A DNA stretch of 64,000 nt from Enterococcus cecorum (GCF_023221775.1 NZ_JAKUDS010000005.1:44641-108640); one strand, 5' to 3'. Shown: positions 7,307 to 18,657, counted from the first letter of the stretch. The notes: generated from the letters alone by a model not told the origin. Translations and numbers: made by a program.

Positions 7307-10300
7307 TTGGCTGGACACGTAGTAAAATACGGAAAGCACCGCGAACGTAGAAGTTTCGCACGTATCAGTGAAGTATTGGAATTACCGAATTTGATTGAGA
7401 TTCAAACAGATTCTTATCAATGGTTCTTAGATGAAGGACTAAGAGAAATGTTTGAAGATATTTTACCGATTGAAGATTTCAACGGCAATTTATCTCTAGA
7501 ATTCGTAGATTATGAGTTGAAGACACCTAAGTATGATGTAGATGAAGCACGTGCACACGATGCAAACTATTCTGCACCATTACATGTAACATTACGTTTG
7601 ACAAATAGAGAAACTGGCGAAATCAAGTCACAAGAAGTATTCTTTGGCGATTTCCCATTAATGACTGAACAAGGAACCTTTATCATCAACGGGGCAGAAC
7701 GTGTTATCGTTTCACAATTAGTCCGTTCTCCTGGTGTTTACTTCCATGGGAAAGTAGATAAGAATGGTAAAGAAGGTTTCGGTTCTACTGTTATTCCTAA
7801 CCGTGGCGCATGGTTAGAAATGGAAACAGATAGCAAGGATATTTCTTATGTACGTATTGACCGTACCCGTAAGATTCCATTGACAGTGTTAGTTCGTGCG
7901 TTAGGTTTTGGTTCAGATGATACAATCTTTGAAATTTTCGGAGATAGCGAATCATTACGTAACACCATCGAAAAAGACTTACACAAAAATGCGAGTGATT
8001 CACGTACAGAAGAAGGCTTGAAAGATATTTACGAGCGTCTACGTCCAGGCGAACCTAAGACTGCCGATAGCTCAAGAAATCTTTTAAATGCGCGTTTCTT
8101 TGATCCAAAACGTTATGACCTTGCTGCAGTAGGTCGCTACAAAGTGAATAAGAAATTAGACTTAAAAACACGTCTATTAAACTTAACTTTGGCTGAAACT
8201 TTAGTAGATCCTGAAACCGGTGAAATTTTAGTTGAAAAAGGCACAGTCTTAACACACCAAGTCATCGACAGCATTGCCGAACAATTAGAAAACGGCTTAA
8301 ACAGCGTGACTTACTATCCTTCAGAAGATGGTGTGGTTACTGAGCCAATGACTGTTCAAGTGATTAAAGTCTTTTCACCAAAAGATCCAGAACGTGAAAT
8401 TAATATCATTGGCAATGGCTACTTACCAAGCGATGTGCGCACGATTCGTCCTGCAGATATTATCGCAAGCATGAGTTACTTCCTAAACTTAATGGAAGGT
8501 ATCGGTAAAGTAGATGATATCGACCACTTAGGAAATCGTCGTATCCGTTCAGTTGGTGAGTTATTACAAAACCAATTCCGTATTGGTTTAGCGCGTATGG
8601 AACGTGTGGTACGTGAACGCATGTCAATTCAAGACACTGAAACATTAACACCACAACAATTAATCAATATTCGTCCAGTAGTTGCAAGTATCAAAGAATT
8701 CTTTGGTTCTTCTCAATTATCACAATTCATGGACCAAACCAACCCACTAAGTGAGTTAGCCCACAAACGTCGTCTATCTGCGTTAGGGCCTGGTGGTTTG
8801 ACGCGTGATCGTGCCGGATATGAAGTTCGTGACGTTCACTACTCTCACTATGGTCGTATGTGTCCGATTGAAACGCCTGAAGGTCCAAACATCGGGTTGA
8901 TCAACAGTTTAGCGACTTATGCGAAAGTGAATAAATATGGCTTTATCGAAACACCATATCGTCGTGTAGACCGCGAAACTGGTCGTGTAACTGATCAAAT
9001 TGATTATCTAACTGCTGATATCGAAGACCATTATGTTGTGGCCCAAGCAAACAGTAAGTTAAACGAAGATGGTACGTTTGCTGAACCTGTTGTTATGGCG
9101 CGTGCAACAAGTGAAAATATCGAAGTTGCTGTTGAAAAAGTAGACTACATGGACGTATCTCCTAAACAAGTAGTTGCCGTGGCGACTGCATGTATCCCAT
9201 TCTTAGAAAACGATGACTCTAACCGTGCCTTGATGGGGGCCAACATGCAACGTCAAGCAGTGCCTTTGATTAATCCTAAAGCACCATGGGTTGGTACTGG
9301 TATGGAATACAAATCAGCACATGACTCTGGGGCAGCTTTATTATGTAAACACGATGGTATCGTTGAATACGTGGATGCAAGTGAAATTCGCGTTCGCCGT
9401 GAAGATGGTACCTTAGATAAATATAAAGTAACGAAATTCCGTCGTTCAAACTCAGGAACAAGTTACAACCAACGTCCATTAGTTCAATTGCATGATCGTG
9501 TAGAAAAAGGCGATATTTTAGCAGACGGTCCATCCATGGAAGGTGGAGAATTAGCTTTAGGTCAAAACGTCTTAGTTGCTTTCATGACATGGGAAGGTTA
9601 CAACTATGAAGATGCGGTTATCATGAGCCGTCGTTTAGTAAAAGATGATGTCTATACTTCTGTGCATATTGAAGAATACGAATCAGAAGCGCGTGATACC
9701 AAATTAGGACCTGAAGAAATCACTCGCGAAATTCCAAACGTGGGTGAAGATGCCTTGAAGAACCTTGATGAAATGGGTATTATCCGCATCGGGGCAGAAG
9801 TAAAAGACGGGGACTTATTAGTAGGTAAAGTGACACCAAAAGGAGTGACTGAATTATCTGCAGAAGAACGTCTATTACATGCAATCTTCGGTGAAAAAGC
9901 GCGTGAAGTTCGTGATACTTCTCTTCGTGTTCCTCATGGCGGTGGCGGTATTGTCCACGATGTGAAGATCTTTACACGTGAAGCTGGCGATGAATTATCA
10001 CCAGGCGTAAATATGTTAGTACGTGTTTATATTGTTCAAAAACGTAAAATCCATGAAGGGGATAAAATGGCCGGTCGTCACGGTAATAAAGGGGTTGTTT
10101 CCCGTATTATGCCGGAAGAAGATATGCCATTCTTACCAGACGGAACACCAGTGGATATCATGTTGAATCCATTAGGGGTGCCATCACGTATGAACATCGG
10201 ACAAGTATTAGAATTACACTTAGGTATGGCTGCGCGTGCCCTTGGTATCCATGTTGCAACACCTGTATTTGATGGTGCGAGCGATGAAGATGTATGGGCA

Positions 10301-10909
10301 ACGGTTCGTGAAGCTGGTTTAGCCAAAGATGCGAAAACCATCCTTTACGACGGACGTACAGGTGAACCATTCGATGGCCGTATTTCTGTCGGTGTCATGT
10401 ATATGATTAAATTAGCCCACATGGTTGATGACAAACTACATGCCCGTTCAATTGGACCATACTCATTAGTTACCCAACAACCACTTGGAGGTAAAGCTCA
10501 ATTTGGTGGACAACGTTTCGGGGAAATGGAAGTATGGGCACTGGAAGCTTACGGTGCTGCTTATACCTTGCAAGAAATCTTAACTTACAAGTCAGATGAT
10601 GTTGTTGGACGTGTGAAAACTTACGAAGCCATCGTGAAAGGTGAACCAATTCCAAAACCAGGTGTGCCAGAATCATTCCGCGTATTAGTCAAAGAATTAC
10701 AATCTCTTGGTTTAGATATGCGCGTATTAGACATTGACAATCAAGAAATTGAATTACGTGACATGGATGATGACGATGATTTAATTACCGTTGATGCTTT
10801 AACAAAATATGCTGAAAAACAAAAAGCCCAACAAGAAGCACAACGCAAAGCTGAAGAAGAAGCTTTAGCCGCTAGTCAAGCCGAAGAAGAGGACAATGAC
10901 GAAGCCTAA
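7307..10909 (+). CDS. rpoB: DNA-directed RNA polymerase beta subunit
   Basis: 1200 residues. It forms the catalytic core of RNA polymerase with RpoC. The N-terminus ([22 protein letters not shown]) matches enterococcal RpoB closely. The rifampicin region reads [16 protein letters not shown] then [12 protein letters not shown], with the usual Ser, Asp, His and Ser residues intact, so no resistance change is visible there. The conserved GRHGNKG segment near residue 925 is present. I place the start at TTG 7307: AAGGGGTG is seven bases upstream and the protein then begins exactly as in relatives. An in-frame GTG at 7298 would overlap the ribosome binding site. The C-terminus is a charged Glu/Ala-rich tail. 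It is in an operon with rpoC, 116 bases downstream. Confidence 0.98.
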   Translation: MAGHVVKYGKHRERRSFARISEVLELPNLIEIQTDSYQWFLDEGLREMFEDILPIEDFNGNLSLEFVDYELKTPKYDVDEARAHDANYSAPLHVTLRLTNRETGEIKSQEVFFGDFPLMTEQGTFIINGAERVIVSQLVRSPGVYFHGKVDKNGKEGFGSTVIPNRGAWLEMETDSKDISYVRIDRTRKIPLTVLVRALGFGSDDTIFEIFGDSESLRNTIEKDLHKNASDSRTEEGLKDIYERLRPGEPKTADSSRNLLNARFFDPKRYDLAAVGRYKVNKKLDLKTRLLNLTLAETLVDPETGEILVEKGTVLTHQVIDSIAEQLENGLNSVTYYPSEDGVVTEPMTVQVIKVFSPKDPEREINIIGNGYLPSDVRTIRPADIIASMSYFLNLMEGIGKVDDIDHLGNRRIRSVGELLQNQFRIGLARMERVVRERMSIQDTETLTPQQLINIRPVVASIKEFFGSSQLSQFMDQTNPLSELAHKRRLSALGPGGLTRDRAGYEVRDVHYSHYGRMCPIETPEGPNIGLINSLATYAKVNKYGFIETPYRRVDRETGRVTDQIDYLTADIEDHYVVAQANSKLNEDGTFAEPVVMARATSENIEVAVEKVDYMDVSPKQVVAVATACIPFLENDDSNRALMGANMQRQAVPLINPKAPWVGTGMEYKSAHDSGAALLCKHDGIVEYVDASEIRVRREDGTLDKYKVTKFRRSNSGTSYNQRPLVQLHDRVEKGDILADGPSMEGGELALGQNVLVAFMTWEGYNYEDAVIMSRRLVKDDVYTSVHIEEYESEARDTKLGPEEITREIPNVGEDALKNLDEMGIIRIGAEVKDGDLLVGKVTPKGVTELSAEERLLHAIFGEKAREVRDTSLRVPHGGGGIVHDVKIFTREAGDELSPGVNMLVRVYIVQKRKIHEGDKMAGRHGNKGVVSRIMPEEDMPFLPDGTPVDIMLNPLGVPSRMNIGQVLELHLGMAARALGIHVATPVFDGASDEDVWATVREAGLAKDAKTILYDGRTGEPFDGRISVGVMYMIKLAHMVDDKLHARSIGPYSLVTQQPLGGKAQFGGQRFGEMEVWALEAYGAAYTLQEILTYKSDDVVGRVKTYEAIVKGEPIPKPGVPESFRVLVKELQSLGLDMRVLDIDNQEIELRDMDDDDDLITVDALTKYAEKQKAQQEAQRKAEEEALAASQAEEEDNDEA

Positions 10910-10938
10910 AATCGTGCTTGTCAAAAGTATAAATGAAT

Positions 10939-10979
10939 GATAAGTAGTGGCAGAAAGGATGATTTTCTGCCCGCTTATC
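10939..10979 (+). other. Hairpin in the rpoB-rpoC intergenic region
   Basis: GATAAG (10939-10944) pairs with CTTATC (10974-10979), and GGCAGAAA pairs with TTTCTGCC inside it around a short loop. There is no U-tract, so it should not terminate. It may be an RNA processing or stability element between the two cistrons. Confidence 0.5.
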
Positions 10980-11025
10980 TTGCTGTATAAAATCGAGTGA
11001 AAAAAGGAAATGGAGGGAACCCCTT

Positions 11026-14000
11026 TTGATCGATGTAAATAATTTCGAAAGTATGCAAATAGGTTTGGCTTCTCCCGAGAAAATCAGAAGCTGGTCTTTT
11101 GGTGAAGTAAAAAAACCAGAAACCATTAACTATCGTACCTTAAAGCCTGAACGCGAAGGCTTGTTTGATGAACGTATTTTCGGTCCTACAAAAGACTGGG
11201 AATGTGCTTGTGGTAAATATAAGAGAATCCGCTACAAAGGGATTACTTGTGACCGTTGTGGGGTAGAAGTAACTCGTTCTAAAGTGCGCCGTGAACGTAT
11301 GGGCCACATCGAATTAGCTGCTCCTGTATCACATATTTGGTACTTCAAAGGGATTCCATCACGTATGGGATTAGTCCTAGATATGAGCCCTCGTGCATTA
11401 GAAGAAATCATCTATTTTGCTTCTTATGTCGTAATCGATCCAGGTAACACAAGCTTAGAGAAAAAACAATTATTAACAGAACGTGAATACCGTGAAAAAC
11501 GTGAACAATACGGCCAAGAATTTACGGCTGCGATGGGTGCTGAAGCGGTGAAACAATTATTAGAAGGTGTCGATTTAGAAGCAGAAGTTGCTGAATTAAA
11601 AGAAGAATTAAAAACAGCTTCTGGTCAAAAACGTACACGCGCGATCCGTCGTTTGGATATTTTAGAAGCATTCCGTTCTTCTGGAAATAAACCAAGCTGG
11701 ATGGTGATGGATGTTATTCCAGTTATCCCACCTGATTTACGTCCAATGGTTCAATTAGAAGGTGGACGTTTTGCGACTTCTGACTTGAATGACTTATATC
11801 GTCGTGTGATTAACCGTAATAATCGTTTGAAACGTTTATTAGACTTAAATGCACCAAGTATCATCGTTCAAAACGAAAAACGTATGTTACAAGAAGCGGT
11901 GGATGCCTTAATTGACAATGGTCGTCGTGGTCGTCCAGTAACAGGTCCAGGTAACCGTCCATTGAAATCTCTATCACACATGTTGAAAGGGAAACAAGGT
12001 CGCTTCCGTCAAAACTTATTAGGTAAACGTGTGGACTACTCAGGACGTTCAGTTATCGTAGTTGGACCATTCTTGAAGATGTATCAATGTGGTTTACCAA
12101 AAGAAATGGCGATTGAATTATTCAAACCATTCGTCATGCATGAATTAGTGAAACGCGAATTAGCTTCAAATATTAAAAATGCTAAACGTAAAATCGAACG
12201 TCAAGAAGATGACGTTTGGGATGTATTGGAAGATGTAATTAAAGAACACCCAGTACTACTTAACCGCGCACCTACCTTGCACCGTCTAGGTATCCAAGCT
12301 TTTGAACCAGTCTTAGTGGAAGGCCGTGCGATTCGTTTGCACCCATTAGTATGTGAAGCTTACAATGCGGACTTTGACGGGGACCAAATGGCGGTTCACG
12401 TACCATTGAATGAAGAAGCTCAAGCCGAAGCAAGAATGTTGATGTTAGCGGCTCAAAACATCTTGAACCCTAAAGATGGTAAACCAGTCGTAACTCCTTC
12501 TCAAGATATGGTCTTAGGTAACTATTACTTAACCATGGAAGAAGCTGGTCGTGAAGGTGAAGGCATGATCTTCCGCGATATGGACGAAGCGGTAACTGCA
12601 TGGCGCAATGGCTATGTACACTTACATTCTCGTATCGCTGTGAATCCAAATGCCTTAGGGGACAAACCATTTACTGAAGAACAAAAATCTAAGTTAATGG
12701 TAACGACTGTTGGTAAGATTATCTTCAACTCAATCATGCCACAAGAATTCCCTTACTTAAACGAACCAAGTAGCTTTAACTTAACCGTCCAAACACCGGA
12801 TAAATATTTTGTTGCACCTGGTACGGATATTAAAGCGTTAATTGCTGGTCAAGAATTAGTTGCTCCATTCAAGAAGAAAGACTTAGGAAATATTATCGCT
12901 GAAGTCTTCAAACGTTTCAAAGTCACTGAAACTTCTCACATGCTAGATAGAATGAAAGACTTAGGTTACAAACATTCTACTTTAGCGGGTATTACTGTAG
13001 GGATTGCCGATATCATGGTCTTACACGAAAAACATGATATTATCGAAAATGCCCACAAACAAGTTGACAATATTACGCGTACTTTCCGTCGTGGTTTAAT
13101 TACGGATGACGAAAGATATGAACGTGTTATCGGTGTTTGGAATGATGCCAAAGACCAAATTCAAAAGAAACTGATGGAAGGTTTGGAGTCTAAAAACCCA
13201 ATCTTCATGATGTCAGATTCTGGAGCTCGTGGTAACATCTCTAACTTTACACAGCTTGCCGGAATGCGTGGTTTGATGGCCGCTCCAAATGGTCGAATCA
13301 TGGAATTGCCAATCATCTCTAACTTCCGTGAAGGACTATCTGTCTTGGAAATGTTCATCTCTACTCACGGGGCTCGTAAAGGAATGACCGATACTGCCTT
13401 GAAGACTGCCGACTCAGGTTACTTAACTCGTCGTTTGGTTGACGTGGCACAAGATGTCATTATTCGTGAAGATGATTGTGGTACTGACCGCGGTTTAGTT
13501 ATCCGTGCGATTAAAGAAGGTAACGAAAACATCGAATCTCTTGAAGAACGCATGATTGGTCGTTATACTCGTAAATCTGTGATCAATCCAAATACTGGTG
13601 AAGTAATCATTGGTTCAAATGAATTGATTACCGAAGATATTGCCAAACAAATTGTGGATGCAGGTATTGAAGAAGTAACGATTCGTTCAGTATTTACATG
13701 TAATACACGTCACGGGGTATGTAAACACTGTTATGGACGCAACTTGGCTACTGGTAGTGAAGTTGAAGTCGGTGAAGCAGTCGGTACAATCGCTGCGCAA
13801 TCAATCGGTGAACCTGGTACTCAGTTAACCATGCGTACTTTCCATACCGGTGGGGTTGCCGGAGATGATATCACTCAAGGTCTTCCTCGTGTCCAAGAAA
13901 TTTTTGAAGCACGTAATCCTAAAGGGCAAGCCGTGATCACTGAAGTAACTGGTGAAGTCATTGAGATTAACGAAGAAGCTTCAACTCGTACCAAAGAAGT

Positions 14001-14682
14001 GACGATTAAAGGTAAAACCGATACTCGTACTTATACTGTACCATTTACTGCGCGTATGAAAGTGGCTCAAGGCGACATCGTACACCGTGGTCAACCATTA
14101 ACAGAAGGTTCAATTGATCCTAAACAATTACTTCAAGTTCGCGATGTATTATCTGTTGAAACTTACCTATTGCGCGAAGTACAACGTGTATACCGTATGC
14201 AAGGGGTAGAAATCGGGGATAAACACATCGAAGTAATGGTTCGTCAAATGTTACGTAAAGTTCGTGTAATGGATCCAGGTGACACAAACATCTTACCAGG
14301 TACTTTAATGGATATTGCTGACTTTAAAGACCAAAACTACGAAACAATCGTAAACGGTGGTGTGCCAGCAACTTCTCGTCCAGTATTGCTAGGTATTACG
14401 AAAGCATCCTTGGAAACAAACAGCTTCTTATCTGCTGCTTCCTTCCAAGAAACAACTCGTGTGTTAACAGATGCTGCTATCCGTGGTAAGAAAGATCCAT
14501 TGCTAGGCTTGAAGGAAAATGTTATCATCGGTAAGATTATTCCTGCAGGTACTGGTATGGCTCGTTACCGCAATATGGAACCAAAAGAAGCAACTTTAAC
14601 GAGCGAAAACGTGTATAGCATTTCTGATGTAGAAGCACAATTAGCCGCTGAAGATGCTTTAAACAACAACGATTTACTATAA
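11026..14682 (+). CDS. rpoC: DNA-directed RNA polymerase beta' subunit
   Basis: 1218 residues. The N-terminal zinc-binding Cys cluster ([13 protein letters not shown] then CDRCG) is intact. The catalytic [12 protein letters not shown] motif (around residue 450) supplies the Mg-binding aspartates. The second Cys cluster ([19 protein letters not shown]) is also present, followed by the trigger-loop region. The start is TTG 11026, with GGAGGG 8 bases upstream; the protein then begins [22 protein letters not shown] as in relatives. So both rpoB and rpoC use TTG here. A strong terminator follows at 14696. Confidence 0.98.
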   Translation: MIDVNNFESMQIGLASPEKIRSWSFGEVKKPETINYRTLKPEREGLFDERIFGPTKDWECACGKYKRIRYKGITCDRCGVEVTRSKVRRERMGHIELAAPVSHIWYFKGIPSRMGLVLDMSPRALEEIIYFASYVVIDPGNTSLEKKQLLTEREYREKREQYGQEFTAAMGAEAVKQLLEGVDLEAEVAELKEELKTASGQKRTRAIRRLDILEAFRSSGNKPSWMVMDVIPVIPPDLRPMVQLEGGRFATSDLNDLYRRVINRNNRLKRLLDLNAPSIIVQNEKRMLQEAVDALIDNGRRGRPVTGPGNRPLKSLSHMLKGKQGRFRQNLLGKRVDYSGRSVIVVGPFLKMYQCGLPKEMAIELFKPFVMHELVKRELASNIKNAKRKIERQEDDVWDVLEDVIKEHPVLLNRAPTLHRLGIQAFEPVLVEGRAIRLHPLVCEAYNADFDGDQMAVHVPLNEEAQAEARMLMLAAQNILNPKDGKPVVTPSQDMVLGNYYLTMEEAGREGEGMIFRDMDEAVTAWRNGYVHLHSRIAVNPNALGDKPFTEEQKSKLMVTTVGKIIFNSIMPQEFPYLNEPSSFNLTVQTPDKYFVAPGTDIKALIAGQELVAPFKKKDLGNIIAEVFKRFKVTETSHMLDRMKDLGYKHSTLAGITVGIADIMVLHEKHDIIENAHKQVDNITRTFRRGLITDDERYERVIGVWNDAKDQIQKKLMEGLESKNPIFMMSDSGARGNISNFTQLAGMRGLMAAPNGRIMELPIISNFREGLSVLEMFISTHGARKGMTDTALKTADSGYLTRRLVDVAQDVIIREDDCGTDRGLVIRAIKEGNENIESLEERMIGRYTRKSVINPNTGEVIIGSNELITEDIAKQIVDAGIEEVTIRSVFTCNTRHGVCKHCYGRNLATGSEVEVGEAVGTIAAQSIGEPGTQLTMRTFHTGGVAGDDITQGLPRVQEIFEARNPKGQAVITEVTGEVIEINEEASTRTKEVTIKGKTDTRTYTVPFTARMKVAQGDIVHRGQPLTEGSIDPKQLLQVRDVLSVETYLLREVQRVYRMQGVEIGDKHIEVMVRQMLRKVRVMDPGDTNILPGTLMDIADFKDQNYETIVNGGVPATSRPVLLGITKASLETNSFLSAASFQETTRVLTDAAIRGKKDPLLGLKENVIIGKIIPAGTGMARYRNMEPKEATLTSENVYSISDVEAQLAAEDALNNNDLL

Positions 14683-14695
14683 TCAATCATAGAAC

Positions 14696-14725
14696 AAAAG
14701 GCTCAGGAGCAATTCCTGGGCTTTT
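14696..14725 (+). terminator. rpoBC operon terminator
   Basis: AAAAGGCTCAGGA, loop GCAA, TTCCTGGGCTTTTT: a strong GC-rich stem with a U-tract, 14 bases after the rpoC stop. Confidence 0.9.
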
Positions 14726-14859
14726 TGTGTATCCTGAAAAAGTTGTCTACTTAGAAGATTCAGTCCTTAGCCTCAGGAATTATAGTAAGTAAACGGTTAA
14801 AATGAAACTAGCAAAAGAATTCAGGATGTGAGTCGGGGAATCTAAAGGATGTGGTTTGC

Positions 14860-14961
14860 GTGGACTCAAATTTTAAAAATCATTTTATTGCTGGGTTGGT
14901 TGAAGTGGTGTTGCATGTCATGGTAGAAGGAATCGTCTGGTTGCTGGAAAGTCTAAATTAA
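14860..14961 (+). CDS. Possible small hydrophobic peptide (33 residues)
   Basis: A GTG-initiated frame with AAAGGA 10 bases upstream encodes a 33-residue peptide, beginning VDSNFKNHFIAG and continuing as an amphipathic/hydrophobic stretch (LVEVVLHVMVEGIVWLLESLN). A terminator follows within a few bases, so a short separate transcript is conceivable. I do not recognise it. Length, composition and position fit a small membrane peptide, but a chance frame is a fair alternative. Confidence 0.3.
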   Translation: MDSNFKNHFIAGLVEVVLHVMVEGIVWLLESLN

Positions 14962-14964
14962 AAC

Positions 14965-15009
14965 AAAAAGTCTATCTACCTCATGTTTAAATGTGGGATA
15001 GACTTTTTT
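14965..15009. terminator. Bidirectional terminator between the small frame and the GNAT gene
   Basis: AAAAAGTCTATC pairs with GATAGACTTTTTT. U-tracts are available on both strands, so it can serve the plus-strand peptide frame and the minus-strand acetyltransferase. Confidence 0.75.
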
Positions 15010-15027
15010 GATTTGAGAAATGAATGG

Positions 15028-15561
15028 TTACTCGGTAATAAATTTATAAAAGGTAATATTCGCTTTTCCGGCTTGTTTGGTATGCTCATAGGTTTTGGTG
15101 TCAAGTCCGCCAATTTCAAAGCCACAAGCAAGATAAAAGCGGCAGGCATCTAGATTATTATCTTGTGCGATGACCGTTAAGCCTTTATAACCTGCACCTA
15201 TCGCATATTGATAGGCTGCCTGGATAAGCTGTTTGCCGATTCCTTTGCCACGTAAGGCTCGCTTTACTTTTAAATCAGCTATATAGCAACAAGGACCAAA
15301 TCCTGGTGTTAGGATAGCCAAGCCGACACAGGTTTGCTCTTCGTATGCGCCGAGAAAAATAGTATCCTTTTTCATTTCCTCATACTGATAGTTTTCATCG
15401 GGAAAGGTCATTTCAGTGATTTGATCAGGAGGAAAGTCTATTTCTTCGTGATGCCATCCTGTTTCATCATAGCGAATCTTCATCTTACCGCTCAGTAAAA
15501 ACGGCTCATTTGCTATATTGATATCCTGTGCATGGGTTTCATCAATGAATCGAATGTCCAT
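15028..15561 (-). CDS. GNAT acetyltransferase, streptothricin acetyltransferase-like
   Basis: 177 residues. The acetyl-CoA binding signature reads LRGKGIGKQLI (around residues 103-113). The C-terminal pattern QDNNLDACRFYLACGFEIGG followed by DTKTYEH closely follows that of streptothricin acetyltransferases (Sat4/SatA: QDNNLxACxFYxxCGFxIG). The N-terminal NEPFLLSGKMKIRYDE also resembles the family's NEPF..IGK..PRY. It would N-acetylate streptothricin or a related beta-lysine-containing substrate. Start ATG 15561 has GAAGGAT upstream. It stands alone, not next to other resistance genes or mobile elements, so it is probably a chromosomal housekeeping homologue. Confidence 0.75.
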   Translation of the reverse strand: MDIRFIDETHAQDINIANEPFLLSGKMKIRYDETGWHHEEIDFPPDQITEMTFPDENYQYEEMKKDTIFLGAYEEQTCVGLAILTPGFGPCCYIADLKVKRALRGKGIGKQLIQAAYQYAIGAGYKGLTVIAQDNNLDACRFYLACGFEIGGLDTKTYEHTKQAGKANITFYKFITE

Positions 15562-15717
15562 TTGTATCCTTCTTTCACTTTATTTTCCTTCATTCTAGCA
15601 TATGGATGACAAAATACAGCAAATTTTAGCAAAAAATCTTTTTTTCGCTTGCTTTAAAGTTAGGTTTAAGGTGTATGATAGTTTTTGTGCAATATTACAT
15701 AAAAGGATTGATGAAAC

Positions 15718-17472
15718 ATGATTCTTGAAAAAATTACTGATGCCAAAGATTTAAAACAGTTAAATCGGGCGCAACTACATACTTTAGTCGATGAAGCGCG
15801 CACTGCTTTATTGAACAAAATTAGTCAACATGGTGGTCACAATGGGCCAAATTTAGGTGTGGTCGAAATGACGGTGGCCTTACATCGTGTATTCAATTCA
15901 CCGGTGGATAAGTTGGTTTTTGATATTTCACACCAAACGTATATCCACAAGATGTTAACAGGTCGTGCCCAAGCCTTTTTAGACCCTGCGCATTTTGATG
16001 ATGTGTCTGGCTATACCAACCCTAAAGAAAGTGAACATGACTTATTCACCGTGGGGCATACTTCGACTTCGCTGGCTTTGGCTAATGGGATTGCGGTGGC
16101 CCGTGATTTAAAACAAGAAAATTACAATGTTGTGGCACTGATTGGTGATGGCTCATTGTCTGGTGGATTGGCCTTTGAAGGATTGAATAATATCGCCGAA
16201 CAAAACAGCAATATCATCGTGATTGTAAACGATAATGACCAATCAATTGCGGATAACTTCGGTGGGTTATATCGTAATTTAAAAGCTTTGCGCGAATCAA
16301 ATGGTCAAGCGAAAGATAATTTCTTTCAATCACTAGGCTTTGAATATCACTATTTAGACGAAGGAAATGATTTAGATGCTTTAATCGACTTGTTTGAATC
16401 GGTTAAAGATGTGGACCACCCTGTATTGTTACATGTGCATACGGTGAAGGGAAAAGGCTTCAAGTTCGCGGAAGAAAATCGTGAAAAATTCCATGCAGGA
16501 GGCCCTTTCAGTCTTGAAACCGGTGAATATGTCAAACGTGGCACTGGGGCGAAAACATACAGCAATCTCACCACAGAATTCTTGTGGGATAAAATGCAAA
16601 AGGATAAAACAGTGGTCGCAGTGAACGCAGGTACTCCGATGATGCTATTCACTCCTGAACAACGCAAACAATTAGGCAAACAATTTATTGATGTTGGTAT
16701 TGCCGAACAACAAGCAGCGACCATGACGGCAGGCTTGGCTAAAAATGGGGCTAAACCAGTCTGGGTGGTCAATTCAACCTTTATGCAAAGAAGCTATGAC
16801 CAAGTATCTCATGACTTATCCTTAAATGATTTACCAGGAACGATTTTGGTTTATAATGCTTCCGTGAATGGCATGAATGATGAAAGCCACCTAGGGATTT
16901 TTGATATTCCATTTTTAAGTCATATTCCAAACCTAGTCTATCTTGCACCAACGAATCAAGAAGAATATTTGGCGATGCTAGACTGGTCCTTGGAACAAAC
17001 CCTTCATCCAGTAGCTATTCGTGTGCCAGTAGGTCCATTACGTAGCACAGGAAAAACAGATACGACCGATTACAATCAACTTTATCAAAATGAAGTCGTT
17101 CAAGCAGGTAGTAAAGTTGCTGTAATCGGTGTCGGTAATTTCTTTGGTTTAGCCGAAGAAGTCATCGCCGCACTAGCTAAGGAAAATATCCAAGCAACCT
17201 TGATTAATCCTAAATTTATCTCTGGTGTGGATGAAAAATTATTAACGGAATTAACCAATAATCATCAACTAGTGGTGACGTTAGAAGATGGCATTACCGA
17301 TGGCGGCTATGGTCAAACAGTCGCAAGTTTCTTAGGCAATACCGATGTGAAGGTGCAAAATTATGGTTTAGATAAAGCTTTCCATGACCGTTATGTAGCC
17401 AGTGAACTATTAGCTGAAAATGGCATCACGGTGGAAAATATTATGAAAAATATTTTAGCAGTGGTCAAATAA
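15718..17472 (+). CDS. Dxs/transketolase-family thiamine-diphosphate enzyme
   Basis: 584 residues. The thiamine-diphosphate binding motif begins GDGSLSGGLAFEGLNN (about residues 142-157) and ends with NDNDQSI. The Dxs-type pyrimidine domain contains DVGIAEQQAATMTAG, and the C-terminal domain ends VTLEDG..DGGYGQ. Overall order is that of 1-deoxy-D-xylulose-5-phosphate synthase, but it is about 40 residues shorter than typical Dxs (about 620-640), and the motif differs from the usual GDGAxTGGMAxEALN. Enterococci make isoprenoids by the mevalonate route, so a role in a MEP pathway is doubtful. A transketolase-like or DXP-forming role for thiamine or pyridoxal synthesis is possible. Start ATG 15718 has AAAAGGA upstream. 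Monocistronic, with a terminator at 17481. Confidence 0.75.
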   Translation: MILEKITDAKDLKQLNRAQLHTLVDEARTALLNKISQHGGHNGPNLGVVEMTVALHRVFNSPVDKLVFDISHQTYIHKMLTGRAQAFLDPAHFDDVSGYTNPKESEHDLFTVGHTSTSLALANGIAVARDLKQENYNVVALIGDGSLSGGLAFEGLNNIAEQNSNIIVIVNDNDQSIADNFGGLYRNLKALRESNGQAKDNFFQSLGFEYHYLDEGNDLDALIDLFESVKDVDHPVLLHVHTVKGKGFKFAEENREKFHAGGPFSLETGEYVKRGTGAKTYSNLTTEFLWDKMQKDKTVVAVNAGTPMMLFTPEQRKQLGKQFIDVGIAEQQAATMTAGLAKNGAKPVWVVNSTFMQRSYDQVSHDLSLNDLPGTILVYNASVNGMNDESHLGIFDIPFLSHIPNLVYLAPTNQEEYLAMLDWSLEQTLHPVAIRVPVGPLRSTGKTDTTDYNQLYQNEVVQAGSKVAVIGVGNFFGLAEEVIAALAKENIQATLINPKFISGVDEKLLTELTNNHQLVVTLEDGITDGGYGQTVASFLGNTDVKVQNYGLDKAFHDRYVASELLAENGITVENIMKNILAVVK

Positions 17473-17480
17473 TTGATGAC

Positions 17481-17514
17481 AAAAGAAGGGTGGATGAGCT
17501 GCCCTTCTTTTTGT
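17481..17514 (+). terminator. Terminator after the Dxs-like gene
   Basis: AAAAGAAGGG and CCCTTCTTTTT arms with a short loop and U-tract. Confidence 0.85.
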
Positions 17515-17607
17515 TTGGCTTAAAGAAATTTCCTTGCAAAACGTTGGTATTTTCTTTATCATAAGTTTAGCAACAAAAGTTAGATAATTTAATGGAAAGA
17601 TTTGAAA

Positions 17608-18618
17608 ATGAAAAAAGTATTGAGTATTATCGTCCCTAGTTATAATTCCCAGGATTATTTAAAGCGCTGTGTGGAATCTTTGCTTATTGGGGGCAGTCGG
17701 GTTGAAATTTTAATCGTCAATGATGGGTCAAAAGATAACACCGGCAAGATTGCGGAGGGCTATCAAGCGCAATACCCAGAGATTGTGCGAGCGATTCATC
17801 AGGAAAACGGTGGGCATGGCGAGGCAGTCAATACGGGCATCAAGCATGCGAAAGGTGAGTATGTGAAAGTCGTGGATAGCGATGACTGGGTAGATCCGGA
17901 TGCTTATGAAAAGATTTTAGACTGTTTAGCTAGTTTTGCTGAGCCGATAGATTTATTGATTAGTAATTACGTCTATGAGAAACAAGGGGCCAAACGCAAG
18001 AAAGTCATCGAATATACGTCCTTTTTACCAACGAATCAAGTATTTAGCTGGGAGGCGACCAAGCGTTTTCCAGTAGGTAAGTATTTATTGATGCATTCGG
18101 TAATCTATCGTCGGCAATTATTGTTATCGCAGCATTTAGTCTTACCTAAGCATACTTTTTATGTAGATAATTTGTATGTTTTTGAGCCACTACCCGCTGT
18201 GAAGAGGATGTATTATTTAGATGTTGATTTTTATCGCTATTATATTGGGCGTGAGGATCAGTCTGTCAATGAGCAAGTGATGATCAAGCGTATTGACCAA
18301 CAACTGTATATTAATCGCCGGATGATTGCCTTTTTGGCGCAACATCCAACGCCGGATAAGAATTTGCAAGCCTATATGTTTAAGTATGCTGAGATTATTA
18401 CGATGATTTCGTCAGTATTATTGATTAAAGAAGGCAGTCAAGAAAGTTTGGCTAAGAAACGTGAATTATGGCAATATATCCGTCAGCAAGATGTGAAGCT
18501 TTATCGCAAGTTGCGCCGTGGCTTCTTTGGTTTTGGCGTGCATTTACCAGGTAAGTCTGGCCGCATGATTGTGATCGGTTTTTATCGCTTAGTGCATAAA
18601 TTATACGGTTTTAATTAA
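17608..18618 (+). CDS. Family 2 glycosyltransferase
   Basis: 336 residues with a GT-A fold. The N-terminus LSIIVPSYNSQDYLKRCVESL, then VNDGSKDNTG, and the metal/nucleotide-sugar motif VVDSDDWVDPDAYEK (around residue 90) are the GT2 hallmarks. No clear transmembrane helices, so it probably acts on the cytoplasmic membrane face. The start at ATG 17608 has GGAAAG eight bases upstream; an in-frame TTG six bases earlier is less well placed. It stands alone between two terminators, so no polysaccharide cluster gives away its acceptor. Confidence 0.85.
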   Translation: MKKVLSIIVPSYNSQDYLKRCVESLLIGGSRVEILIVNDGSKDNTGKIAEGYQAQYPEIVRAIHQENGGHGEAVNTGIKHAKGEYVKVVDSDDWVDPDAYEKILDCLASFAEPIDLLISNYVYEKQGAKRKKVIEYTSFLPTNQVFSWEATKRFPVGKYLLMHSVIYRRQLLLSQHLVLPKHTFYVDNLYVFEPLPAVKRMYYLDVDFYRYYIGREDQSVNEQVMIKRIDQQLYINRRMIAFLAQHPTPDKNLQAYMFKYAEIITMISSVLLIKEGSQESLAKKRELWQYIRQQDVKLYRKLRRGFFGFGVHLPGKSGRMIVIGFYRLVHKLYGFN

Positions 18619-18623
18619 CAAGG

Positions 18624-18657
18624 GGGCATCTGTCTAAACTAGGCAGGTGTCTTTTTT
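18624..18657 (+). terminator. Terminator after the glycosyltransferase gene
   Basis: GGGCATCTGTCT and AGGCAGGTGTC arms followed by six T. Confidence 0.8.

Noticed and set aside
9276..9533. Antisense frames within rpoB and rpoC
   Set aside because: Shadows of highly expressed coding sequence, no ribosome binding sites, no protein-like features.
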